Assembly (NCBI GenBank): GCA_964247055.1
Contig: OZ176055.1
Coordinates: 4,402,001-4,466,000 of the forward strand
DNA from: Paragordius varius
Taxonomy: Eukaryota; Nematomorpha
DNA: 64,000 bases
Reading direction: 5' to 3'
The notes under the pieces were generated by a model. That model was not told the origin of the DNA. It ran no database searches and was given only the letters and a program-made list of their open reading frames with translations. A program made the position numbers and the translations under genes. Of the stretch, positions 12,171-24,700 are shown piece after piece; the first letter of the stretch is position 1; each line of letters opens with the position of its first letter.

Positions 12171-12975
12171 GTGTCCTTTCTCCCCTCCTATCTAACTTAT
12201 ACATAGAAACATTAATACGCAATTGTAACCCCCAACATATTGGGGGCACGGATCGGTGGTCTTACTATTTGCAATCTCCGGTACGCCGACGACACCATTC
12301 TCTTGTCAGAATCCCACACGGACATAACCTATCTTTTAAATAATCTCACCATCGAAGCAAGTTTGATGGGTCTTAAGCTGAACCCAGATAAATCTAAAAT
12401 AATGATCCTAAACGCTCCACAACTACTATTTACAATCAATAACTCCACTATTGAACAAACTGATCACTGTAAATATTTAGGCTCCATAATTACATCCGAC
12501 GGTAACTCGGATCCCGACATCCAAGCACGGCTAGCATTACGTCGTGCTACTATGGGTAAACTGTCCAAAATTTGGAACTCGTCGGTCATAAGATTTCCAA
12601 CCAAACTTGCCATCCTGAAGGCGGTGATATACCCCGTGGCAATTTATGGGTCCGAATCATGGATATGCAAATCCATTGATAAAGCCCGCATAAACTCTTT
12701 TCAAATGTGGTGCTTTCGGAAAACATTTGGGAATCTCCTGGAAAGCCCACATCTCCAATTCTTATATACTCAACCTATCAAACCCGAATTTTTACTTCAC
12801 GATTTAATAATCTTCAAACAGCTAAAATATCTGGGTCATATCCTGCGATCCGACTCGCTAGAAAAAAGCATACTTTTTGGGTTGGTAGATGGCACCCGCA
12901 GAAGGGTCCGACCCAAAAAGCGGTGGATCGACATGCTTATATCAATTTAGTAATTTATAAAAAAAATTGTATAAT
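12120..12975 (+). mobile_element. Non-LTR retrotransposon fragment, right arm of an inverted pair
   Basis: A plus-strand copy of the same LINE begins at RQGCVLSPLLSNLYIE (about 12155) and then has an open 236-codon frame (12240-12950) with YADDTILLS, YLGSIITSDG, YGSESWICKS and RPKKRWIDML. It carries the same frame change in the same G run as the left arm, and lacks about 115 nt near the 3' end that the left arm keeps. The two arms form a large inverted repeat with about 450 bp between them. Confidence 0.8.
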
Positions 12976-13472
12976 GCGGCAAAAAGGCTAAAGAAAGAAT
13001 ATAATAAAATTTGGCTTAATACCTTAAAAACCTTTAAGATATTCCAGATTCTTCAAATCGCTCTGGGATATGAAACTAATTTAAAAGGTAATGGAATGTT
13101 AAACTAATTCCTATTTATTAATATGTTATGTAGTAGGGAAAAAATGTAACATTGATTAACTGAGTTAACAATTAATATCTAACTCTACTACAATGGCTAA
13201 TGGATATCAGAGGTGAGAATAGGCAAAGACAAAATTAAACTAGTTTTAGCTAAAATAAAAAGTCAACATTATATTAATTGCATAAAGCGATGTTTTAACA
13301 ATTCTTCAAAATAATGATCAACATTTTTATTAAAAAATTAAATAAACAAAATCTCAAAATAAAAATTAATATTGCTGCATTTTTGCGTTTGTTTACAAAA
13401 GCTTTTTTTAGAGATGTCCCAAAATTTGAGAAATTTGGAGCATACATCTGAAAATAAAATTTTATCAAAATA
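12976..13472. other. AT-rich spacer
   Basis: No gene seen. 13000-13090 shares fragments (GGCTAAAGAAAG, CTCTGGGATATGAAAC) with other dispersed low-copy repeats near 4430-4560 and 57970, suggesting an old interspersed repeat. Confidence 0.4.
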
Positions 13473-15440
13473 TACCATTTGCTCTTCAAGAGTGTCCTTG
13501 AACACTTCAAGTTTGTCCATGAACACTCAAGTTGGTTCTTGAACACTTAGAGTTGGTCCTTTGACTTTTTTGATTTGTTTTTAACTTTTATCAATCAAAT
13601 CGCATATCATTCATCATTTTATCGTTTTTAACCTATTTATTACATTGCACAACAAGGTTTTGCACCACGCCATTTTTTTGAATTTTCTGTTACCTAATGG
13701 CATGGAAAGGCCAAAACAAAATAATTTGAGGCCACCAATCGGATTTTTTTAAATTTAATTTTAAATTTTGTATTTAATATAAAAAACAATTACTCCTCGT
13801 GTTCATATATTTAAATATTTAAACGAGCAAGTCATACAAGTGGTATTCCAAAGCTAGGTTTTTCATTATAATTTTAGAACGAAAATGCAAAAATGAGCCA
13901 AATATACCAGCCTCAGTATACGATACTACAGAAGATTTTTTATTAACGAAGACTCTACAGAAAATGTTATTGATGATCCATATAATAAAACTTTATAAAA
14001 ATGCGTCGATCTTTATATTAGAATATAAACTGCCCAAAATTGCTACGAAGGTTTGTTATCTCTTTTGCACGAGAGATACGTCTTATCAAGCGGGTTTGTT
14101 ATTCGACATAGAAATAGACAATATCATTTATTGAATATATAATTAAAAATTCTATGTGATTGCTAAGAGCGAGAGATATTAAAAATCTAAAAGGGCTAAT
14201 GTATGGTATGGTGTTATAGATCCGGGCGGCTTGCACAAGCTTTACAAAAATCCTTAAGCATCCTATAATTATGCCAGATATGGCAAAGGGTATACAATGA
14301 GGTCGTCGTAGAACCCGGTAGGAGAGACCAGCAGATAATATAACGTAGTTAACTTCAGCATAATCCAGGGAAGTACACATGTCAAATAAACCAATTCACA
14401 GAATAGAGTTAAACAAATTTGACCATTAAATCGGATAAGAATATTAGATAAGTTCAAGTGGTCATATTCAGTAAAAAATTATGGTAGAATATCCATAATT
14501 CAGGTAATAAAAGTGGCTGCCCAACATCCATCTGTTAAAATTATACCGCATCCAATTATTTTCAAAATAAATAATATCCACTAGTTATAATAACAGGATA
14601 GTAAGAATCAACCGAAGAGAAAAACCCTAAAAAACTAAAAATAACCAAAACTAACAAAATAAATATAGCCTATCTGAAAGCGGATAATTAAATAACAAAG
14701 TGCCTCTTAGTATTTTTTTATATAAATTTATACGTGTTTAAAATTAGCTTAAAACTAAATTTCAACGTTTATACCCGTACTATCTATTTAATCCCTGATA
14801 TTGACATATTTATAACTAAAAGATAGAGTTTAAAACGCTTAATTAAATGATACCGATTTTATAATATAATAACTTTTTATATAAAGTTATTTGATTTTCT
14901 GTAAGTTAAAAAACCTGTAATATCTCTGAATTTTGATTGGGATTGGCGGGATGGGAATTTTTTCCAGATTCGGTTTAAAACACTGAAATCAGTTTAAATT
15001 CAAAAATTTGAGTGATGGTGCTCGAAAAACCAAATTTGTTGGCTAGTGTTATTTACGATAAATATAAACTAATATAAACTTTTGTTGAGAAACAGTATAT
15101 CTTTTTAATTAATTAAAATTCGGATATTTATAAGATTTTAATATGTAATTAAAAAAAAGTTTTTGGGTTATTATTTAAAATTCATTGACAACATATTAAA
15201 ATTAAAACGTTAAAATAGAAAAAAAATAGTCTGAACTAAAAAAGTGATTTTTGAACAAAAATATTTATTTTAACTAAATAAATATATTATAAATAAAGGA
15301 AATTAGGTTAAAAAATAAAATAAAAAATACATGCAAAAATTATGGTTAAATCAAATGTTAAACATTTTAAGGACCAACTCACAGTGTTCAAGGACCAACT
15401 TAAAGTGTTCAAGGACACTCTTGAAGTGCAAAGGGCATAA
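13473..15440. mobile_element. Element with minisatellite-like inverted ends, copy 2, with nested insertion
   Basis: Left end about 13478-13563 (CTTGAACACTTCAAG units); right end about 15361-15440 in reverse complement (GTGTTCAAGGACCAACTT units). The sub-terminal parts match the copy at 9846-10682 on both sides. The central portion is occupied by a separate element at 13643-15048, so the outer element is the older one. The short plus-strand frame crossing the right end is not a gene. Confidence 0.65.
13643..15048 (+). mobile_element. CACTA-like non-autonomous element, copy 1
   Basis: Starts CATTGCACAACAAGG and ends GTTGGCTAGTG, flanked by TTA on both sides (13640-13642 and 15049-15051). A second copy at 23464-24579 has better ends, CACTGCTCAACAAGG and GTCGACTAGTG, also flanked by TTA. 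CACTR termini with a 3-bp duplication fit the EnSpm/CACTA superfamily; Harbinger, which uses TWA targets, is the main alternative. No transposase is encoded. Confidence 0.65.
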
Positions 15441-15982
15441 TGTTTTTTTTGAAATAAAGCATTTGGCTTTCACCAAAAAACTTTATTTACATAATGAGCG
15501 CAGGTTTTTTAATATTGAGGAAATAAAAGACGACAACTTTCTTAAATCATTTGTAAGGCCCAAAACCCATAGCGCCATGAAAATACTGAAACATGCATCA
15601 TATCCAAATATATATAATTTATCAGGTTATAATTTTATACTCCCCGATTTTGCTGTGTTGTGTCGACTGCATCAAAACTAAACGCATTAGTATAATTCTG
15701 ATACATTTGTTTACCATTTAATCGCAATTTACATTAAAATAGCTAAAATCTCTTAAAACAAACCTGAAGGTGAAAAACAAATATCTGTAATTGATTGGAA
15801 GATGATAGGCAGAATAAGCAAAAGATTTTGAATTGTGTTAATATTTTAATGGATCGATTCAATATATCAATCCAAAACCGTATGATTCGCCTCACTAGAA
15901 GTTTTTAATATTTAATTTTGAAAGCAAAAGCGGCGATAAGTAATATATTTTTTGATTATATATCGAACATAGCACAATTTAA
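15441..15982. other. AT-rich spacer without recognised content
   Basis: No conserved exon, repeat end or RNA gene is seen here. Confidence 0.4.
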
Positions 15983-16537
15983 CAGTTGTATATAAGACAT
16001 TCATTTCAGTCCTTCGAATCGAATTGGGGTTGTTGGATACCCCAAGCCTGTTTAAAATTAAATACTTCAAAAAAATATGGAAGGAATTAAATTCACGGCA
16101 AATGTTTGCGCTTATATAACATAATTTTAATACATAAAAAAATCATTCAAATTTATGGTATTACTCATTTTAAGATCAAACCCCAAGCTAAAAATTTAGT
16201 TATGACGTGTGTGCATTAGCAAAATTTAAAATAATACCAAATAAACAGTTTTCTTTCTATCAATGTTAGATGTGATTAAATAAAAAATTGGCTTTAATTT
16301 TTGCTTTAAAATAAACAAACACGATAATTCGCAAAAATGTTGTAAAATAAAAATGGCGTCCGAATAGTTTGATACGAAACTTTTTCTCCCAAACCAAAAT
16401 GTATTTTGTTTAGGTTTATTTATATGATTTTTAGGATAGAATCACAAATTTAAATTAGAACCGTTCTTGTAGTTTTTTAAAAATATCAATTTAAATATTG
16501 TGCGGGTTAATCAGATACCCCAATTTGAATCAAAGTG
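15983..16537 (+). mobile_element. TTAA element, degenerate copy
   Basis: Matches the family at 1334-1883: it contains TCAGTCCTTCGAATCG, a GGGGTTGTTGGATACCCC hairpin, the GGCGTCCGAATAGTTTGA core, and ends ACCCCAATTTGAATCAAAGTG. The flanking TTAA is eroded. It lies about 180 bp upstream of the DNAJC9 start codon. Confidence 0.7.
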
Positions 16538-16717
16538 TTTAATATAATAAGATTACCTTATGCTTGCAATAACGTTTTATATTTATTTGTAATTTATGTC
16601 AATTTACTATTCAAAAAATATATTAATTACGATTTATAAGAATATTTATAAAGCGCAGTTGTAAAATTCAGCATGTTTTTCATTTTCGCATTCTCACATT
16701 TTAAAATTTAGCGCGAC

Positions 16718-19700
16718 ATGCCTGTTTTATCCAAAGAACTTATAGCACATTTTAAAACCGACAATTTGTATAAAATATTTAGCCTCAATCCCAGCGCAAA
16801 ACCAGGGGAAAGTATTTTTATTTTTAAATATCTAGTTAAAAAAGCTTATTATCAACTATCTCTTAAATATCACCCCGACAAAGTTAAGGGTAACAAGAGC
16901 AATACAACTCTCAAATTTCAACTAATATCTAATGTGTATGAAATATTAAGTGATCAAGAAAAACGACAGTTATACGATCAAACTGGTGAAATTAATGATA
17001 ACCCTCAAAATTCAGATATTAAAGATTGGTTAAATTATTGGAGACTATTGTTTCAAAAAGTTACAACCGAAGACATTCGTAATTTTGAAAAAGAATATAA
17101 AGGTAATATTTTTATACCTAATTTTTTGAAATTTTATTTTTATTGTGAAGGGCGCAACCGAGTATTTAAAGACTTTCCTCGGTTTAGCCCCACTCAGCGG
17201 TACAATACAAAAATTTAATACATATTTTGGCAAAAGTGTACTCATTAGCCACTTAAATTTTATTTAAATTCGCGTATAGCAAATTAAGTTTTGGAATTTT
17301 TAGGGTTCAATGCAACTTCTTTAAATATTGTGTATAGAGATTTGCTATTTCTAGAGGGAGCCGGCAAAAGAAACGTTAACTTTGAACAATATAACTTAAA
17401 TAATTTTAGATGTTTGCGACCCCCTTGTTTAATCTCACTCCCGATAATGGTAGAAATAATAAAATTCAGCTGTCCCTCACCATAAAAATAACGGGTTGAA
17501 CATAAATCTTTTGTCTCACGGACCGTTAAAATATAATACCGATCACATATGCAAATACTTATAATCTTAATCAGCACACCGTGATTTTTGGGCACGCATA
17601 TAAATCGCAGCTAAAATTACTTGTTTATTAAAAATAAAAATAATTTTAACAATACATCTTTTAACAAATAAGTAGACATATTTTAATAATAAACAACTAT
17701 TTTGACCTTAAATATCGTGACAGGCCAATCTAAAAATGACATTTTCTTTTTACAAATTTCAAATATGCACTTCGGCCTGATATAAAGGTAATACAGTATG
17801 GATAACTTAAGCACCATTTGGCACATCTCACCTAACAATATACTCATGCAATTTTTTCGCTAAAAATTATCAGAATCGATAAAATCAACAAGATGGGCCA
17901 TGACAAAAACCGATTTGCCCATATCAAAAAAAAACCAGAATTTCTTCGCATTAAATTAATTATAATAGGTGACCAACAAAATAGCGAAAAAAAATAAAAC
18001 TGGAATTTACAAATTAAACATTCAAATCAGTTAAAAATTTTTATGTATGATCTCTACGCAATTCTTGAAAAATATTAATTTAATAATATAGGGTGAATCT
18101 CCCAATAGTTAAGCGGTCATAAACCTTGACGTGAAGGGAACAAAATTCGTTACATACCCTGAATATCTCTCATCTATGAATTTTATGCTCTTATTTAAGA
18201 TGATTTACCGTATTTTTAAATTAGGATCTAGATTTTGCTTAATTTTAAGGATAGATTTTTTTTAAAGGGTTTTAAAGGCGTAAGCTTCTATTTATAAAAT
18301 AATTTAATAAGATCCAAATAAATTAATAATAATTGGAAGATATGATTTTGTATTGATGGTAATAAATATTACCCTTAAAATATCAGAACCGCGGGTCGTG
18401 CGTCCCTATCATACAATTTTATCATTAATCTAATGTAGATTAGAAATAATTCTTATTTATTACAAATATTAATATTCACAGCAAAGTATAAGCCGCTAGT
18501 ATTTTATAAGAATCAGCCGTGGGAATTTAGATTGGTGTGATTTTTAGCACACTAAGTTTTATTTCAGAGATTATTTTACGATACAACTTATAAGTGTCGT
18601 TTATGCAAAGTTATGACAAGATAAATACCCCAAGTATTTCATATACAGCTAAGTGCATAATTACAAAAATATTGGGCATTATTCCATTATTTAGCAGTCA
18701 ATATTTATGCTTGAGTGCTTAGATTGTGATTGCCTATGAATATTTTTTTTTTCAATATTTAAATAAAATATTGTATTCAGTTGTTACTTTACACTGCCAA
18801 TTTCACTGTTATCTAGATTATGCATAATATATTTTTGAAAGAGTGTTGTTTATCTAAAAATATTATTTGATATAAATCATGGGTCATTATCCCTCATCTT
18901 TTTCATTCTACACGTTAATCGTACTTTCAAATATATTTTCTAATTTAAAAATTGCCATATGTTATATGCCCCACTATGAACCTAGTCGGATTGTAGCAAA
19001 GCCCATTAACATTTTTACAATATTTCATTTCACATATAAAAATATGTAAATATTATTATAGGATTAAAAATTCAGAACAGCCATTATTATTTGATTGTCT
19101 TTCTATAAAATTTATAAAGTTGCTTAATAATTTTTCTGACGTATATATTACCAATTTTTCATGGGTTTTGATAGATTTATTTCATCATAGGAATTGATAT
19201 TTTATTGCATAAATTGATGTAATTAGGCAACAAATTAATTTTCGAACGGCAAATTTCAAATCATCGCGTTTTTACTTAATCACAGCCACGCATAGCGGTC
19301 CTCTATCAAACTATCAAATTTTCAATTATTGGATTATAATTATCAAATTCCCTTTAGGTTCTGAACAAGAAAAGTTTGATGTTTTATCAGCATACACTAA
19401 GTTCAAAGGCGATATGACAACAATCATAGATAATGTTATGTGCGCTAGCCAATTAAATGCCGATGATGAGAAAAGATTTCGTACCATAATTGACGAAGAA
19501 ATTGAAAAACAGAATGTGCCAATATATAAAGCATACAAATCCGATAATTCAATCAAGCGATCTAAGATTAAGAAAAAGGTTATTTTGTTTTTGAATTGAT
19601 TACTAATTTAACATCTATTTTATATAAGTTGTTAGGTTAGGAACGGAACTGTTTTTGGTTCCATATGAAATGCGGTTTCAGTAAATTTGTATGCAAAAAT

Positions 19701-21001
19701 TAGTTTTCTGATTCATTTTTTCGGTAATGGTTTATTTTGTTTAAATTTACAGAGGTCTTAATTGTAGCCATATTTTAATTATATACAAACAATTTATTAC
19801 GCTAAATAAGTCTTAACCGTTCCGAAGTTTTACTTTAAACACGGTTTTCAATCTATATATATGGATTTTTTGGTTCAAAACTGTTTCAAAAAAGCTAATT
19901 TGTTTTCGTGTAATCCCTGATTTTTCTATTTAAATTGGCAATCTTCCGCAAATTAACGCAAACGTTTAGCGAATGTAAGATTTTACAGAAAATATGTAAA
20001 TCTTTTTTATACAAAATACTACTTAGGCTGAAAAAGAGGCACGCGAAGCCGAAGAATATGCCAAAGAAATTTTATCGGAAAAAGAACAAAGCCTTTTGAC
20101 TAAAACAAAATCGACGCATTGTAATGGGAATGGCCCACAAAATGATAATGATTCAGCCTTGGTGACTTTAATTCAAAATCGCAAAGCACAACGGGATGCT
20201 AAGGCTGACACTTTTCTCAACAATTTGGAGGAAAAATATTGTGTTAGCAGTAAAAATAAAGCAGGAAAAAAACCGACGACCAAAGTATCGAAAAAAACGA
20301 TTTCCGAAACCGGTAAAAATTTTAATTTTTGATAGTAACCAAGTTTATAATGTTTTTTATATAGTTTATATAAATAACTTATTGCTCCTTTTGAAAAAAA
20401 TTAATTTATATATTATACCTAAGTTTATTGTTGTTCATATTTTTTATTTAATAAAAATTGGTTGCATTTTAAATAATTACATATTATATGCCATATAATA
20501 TATGACAAAGTTATAATTTATTCTGGTAAAAAATAATAGAGGAATAAAAAAAATGTTTTTAAGTTGACTAACCCAATAATATTTATTATATTTTTTAGGC
20601 GGGTCGGGGAATACTCAAAAGAGTTCACCAAAAAACAAGCCACAAAAGGTAATTAAAACTTGGTTTTAAAACACAGTTTAAAGATAATTTTGCGAATTTT
20701 TAATACTACTTATATAACAAGAAAAAGGTTACAAAAGACGAACCAATTGTGCTTGAAAAGCAGAATGGGCATCAGGATCAGACTGAGAATACCAAAGGTG
20801 CAAGGACAAAACGTAAGGTCTTACCGGATTCCGATGAAAGTAAGAGTTATTTAATTTTTCATTGTTATCAATTTTTGATGAATTAAAATAATTTTTGTTA
20901 TCTATTTAGAGCTCTCCAATGATATTGTTAAAACCAAAGTTACTACCAAAAAAATAAAAACCCCTCCACCCAAACGTGAATTGAGAGAACGCAATAAATA
21001 A
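16718..21001 (+). CDS. DNAJC9: DNAJC9-like J-domain protein, complete, 6 exons
   Basis: Exons: 16718-17102, 19358-19578, 20027-20312, 20599-20648, 20722-20839, 20910-21001; all GT-AG and in phase, 383 residues. DNAJC9 recruits HSP70 and is also a histone H3-H4 chaperone (family knowledge). The J domain (residues about 15-90) has the HPD triad at 52-54 followed by KVKG, then the DNAJC9 signature DWLNYWRLLFQKVTTEDI and FEKEYKGSEQEKFDVLSAY. The helical histone-binding region continues through FKGDMTTIIDNVMCAS and KAQRDAKADTFL. The last three exons add a Lys-rich tail of roughly 100 residues beyond the usual 260-residue animal protein. The acceptor of exon 5 could be 6 nt further downstream. Intron 1 is 2.3 kb. 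AATAAA overlaps the last two sense codons (20993-20998), with another at 21038-21043. Confidence 0.92.
17103..19357 (+). other. DNAJC9: DNAJC9 intron 1
   Basis: AT-rich. No repeat of the families seen elsewhere is evident, apart from a slightly GC-richer patch at 17290-17600 of unknown nature. No RNA gene recognised. Confidence 0.5.
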
Positions 21002-21734
21002 GAAAGATATTATTTACACAACGTTTTTTTTAATATTAATAAATATTTTTAATTTTCCATATGTACAGAATAAGCATGGCTACCGCCAAACGAAAATTTA
21101 GTTAAAGCAAAAATAATCATAGAAATTCGCTATTTTATTATAATTAGCTGTTTCGCCAAGATAATTTAAATTTTTATTCGAAATATATTTCACGGGTAAA
21201 GGTTTACCTAACATACGCAGAAAGAAAATATTTTTATAATATTAGTAGACAAATAATTTAGTAATTAATAAAAAACGTGCATCATTATTATCGTTTTATT
21301 TGATTTTGCTGTGTGTTATGAAATGTTCACTAAAATATGCGACCTAGGCCTATTAATTCAAATAATCTACGTTTTTATAATAAAAACCAATATTAAATTT
21401 AATGATAAAATTTTCTGAATATAACTTTAAACGATTTTCACTTTTACCATTCCACCCAAGTTTAGCCATTTGTGAGCAAATATATATATATAATTAATTA
21501 ATATAAATAACCTTGTAGCTCAAGTTTTCAAAAACAATTCAATTGCTTAAAATATGTTGACTTGTATAAATATATGGAGCTATATTATATTGAATATTAT
21601 AATTATATCACATAAAATCAATCATATATTATGCATTATATTCGTAATTGCTTATATATGGTACATTTATATCTCAAATAGATTCTCCAAATAGTAAAAG
21701 GTTTTAAGTTTTTTAAACCAAAATAACTGGTTTT
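21002..21734. other. Spacer between convergent DNAJC9 and MGAT1
   Basis: AT-rich, 733 bp, holding the 3' flanks of both genes. No further exon or repeat is recognised. Confidence 0.5.
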
Positions 21735-24700
21735 TTATTTATCAGCAGGTACAAGAAAAATCCGGTGTTTTGCATGAATAAATGTTACGATGCCTTGATA
21801 AGATGTTCGAGCCGAGCCTCCCTAAAATGAATAAACTTTTCTATTGTATAGTGTAAAAATTAAAATCATAAAGACACATCCAAAAACTAAAAGACAAGTT
21901 TTTTATAAAGACCATACTCATTGATACATTTCTTTCTTTTAAATAACCTATATGATTATACTATTCATTTATTTTGCAACTCAAAACGATAATTTATTTA
22001 AAAAATCAAGGTTTAAAAGACATGGTTGTCTTTTTTAGAAAAATTTTTTTTTCTCTTTAAAATTCAATTTTTATGGTAAATCTACCGTAAATAAACATTT
22101 TATAGTAATTATAAAGCAAGTTCAATTTTCATACCAAAGTTTATATCGTAAGAAGCTAACTATTTTTTTATTTATTCGAAGATTACTTAAAAATAGGTGG
22201 ACCTAAATAAATTGTTATAGTTTCAAAATAGGATTTGTAAGCCATATAAATTATTTTAATATATTTAAATATTATACTCTTATATCCGACATTAAACCAA
22301 ATCGATCAGCCAACGATTGAAATTCTTCTTTAGTGTTGTAGCTAATTTTCAAATCCGGTTTTTGAAGCTCATTATACAGAGGTATATTATTTTTTGAAGT
22401 ATATTTATTATTATCATCACTAAATTCATTTATTACGGGTAAAGGCTTTAATGGATTATTTTTTAGGAATAGTTCGAGATCATCAATAATTTCGGCTTGG
22501 GATATATTACTCATCAATTGTTTATCATATTCATCCTAATATTGATATTTTTTAATTATAAATTTGTATATATGGGTAAAGGAATATACTTTTATCAAAG
22601 CTAAAAGCTGTGATTCCCATTGCTTTATGTCTTGATTTGGGTTAGATTGATTGGTCCAAACGTCTCGAAAAACTGGTCTAATAAGTTTAACATCCAATAA
22701 TAAAGATAATAGGGACAAATTTATTGAAAAAAATATATTAAAATTAATTTCATTAAAAATAAAAATCAGCTTATTAAGTAAATTATGAAATTAGCCAAAA
22801 AATAAATGGTCAAAAAAGTGATATAATCACAACATAGTTTTAAATAAATCATCAAACTACAATGCCGTTAAAATAATGATTATAAATTTACTTGATATAT
22901 GGAGTTTAGCATATCAAATTTGGAAAAACTTCACATTTTTTATAATATGAATGTGAAGAATGATTCATTACAGTGCAAAAAAATTTAAGATTTTTAATTT
23001 CCATACAATCTTTTTCAAATCAAAATGAAATCAGAAAAATTCATTTTGTAAGCCATGAATGATGCAATTTTTTTGTGTATGAATAAATACCTTTGATTGA
23101 GGACAGTGTGTGCTAAATGGGTGTTATAGAACTCACCATTGCTCGTCCCACTACGACCAAAAGTAAAAGTACGTGACAATTCTGGTCTGATGCAAACTCT
23201 ATTTTGACGCACATCAGCTGATCGCATCCAATCATCCCAAAAGGCAGCGGGCCATTCCAAAGAAAGCTGCGTGCGCCATACTTCGCCGGGTAATAACCAA
23301 CCCAACCCGGGGAAAAAGTCGGTTCGGTATAAAAGACCTAAGTAAAGTTAAATTAAGAGTTAAGAAATTGTTGTGAAATGTTAGTAATATAAACCATTTC
23401 ATCTTGGTTAGCTAAACAGATAAAAGCTGGCTAAAGAATAAATTTAAACTTATGATATCATTACACTGCTCAACAAGGTTTTGCACCACCCCATTATTTT
23501 TGCATTTTCTAATACACAAAAAAGAAAATTGAGGCCACCAATAGGATTTTTCCAAAATTTAATTTTTAAATTTGTATTTAATTCAAAAATAACAATCATC
23601 CCTCGTGCACATATGTTTAAATATTCAAACGAGCAAGTCGATACAAGTAATATTCCATGCATGGATAACAAATTCTAGGCATTAAATAAGATACTAAACA
23701 AGCTAAGAGCCAAATTATTAAAAATCTAAATGGGGCTTATGTATAGTGTGATAGATCCGGGCGGCTGCACAAGCTCTGCATATCCCCCAAGCGATCCTAT
23801 AATTATGCCATATGTGGCAAAGATAACAATAAGTAATCGTAAAGTCCAATAAGAGAGACTTGCAAGCAAAATCCAGGCAAATTGACATGTCAAATTAACC
23901 AATTTACTGAATAAAGATAGATAAATTCTACAATTAAATTGAATATAAATTAGGTAAATATAAATGGTCCAATCCCATAACAGTAAATTCTACTAAAAGT
24001 GGCTACACAACATCCATCTGAAATTCAAAATACAAAACAACCAATAATTTTTACAAAAATAAGGTATATCCACTAGGTATAAATAAAGGATTTATAAGAA
24101 CCAACTCAAGAGAAAAAGTATAATAAGTACTTAAAAGAACGAAAACTAACAAAAAATATAGCCTATCTGAAAGCCGAAGGTTTAAACCATAAAATGCCTT
24201 TTTTAGTATTTTTTTAAAAAATTTTTATATGTGTTAAAAATTCACTTGAAAAAAAAAGACTAAATTTTGACATTTAAGTCCGTACTATTTTTTTCTCTCT
24301 GATATTTAAATGACATATTTATATTCAAAAGATAGAGTTTAAAACGCTTTATTAAATGATATTAAGTTTATAATATAATAACATTTTATTATAAAGTAAT
24401 ATTCAATTTTCTCTCGATTTTCTCTTGTTTTTGAAAAATTAAAAAACCTATAAAATTTCAAAATTCTGATTGGCTGGATCAAAAATTTTTTTAAATTCTG
24501 TTTTAAAACACTGAAATTAGTCATAATTTAAAAAGTTTGAGGGGTGGTGCTTAAAAATGTCCAAATTTGTCGACTAGTGTTATTAATAAAATAATTTACA
24601 TAAGTTTAATTATTTAATTGTAAGTAATCAAAAGTAAACCATATTCAATATTTAGTTGTTTAAAATATAAAGGAGGAAAATATGTTTGCATCTATTCCGC

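Noticed and set aside
17291-17595. Opposed open frames in DNAJC9 intron 1
   Set aside because: No motif, no splice support, and the frames overlap each other on both strands.
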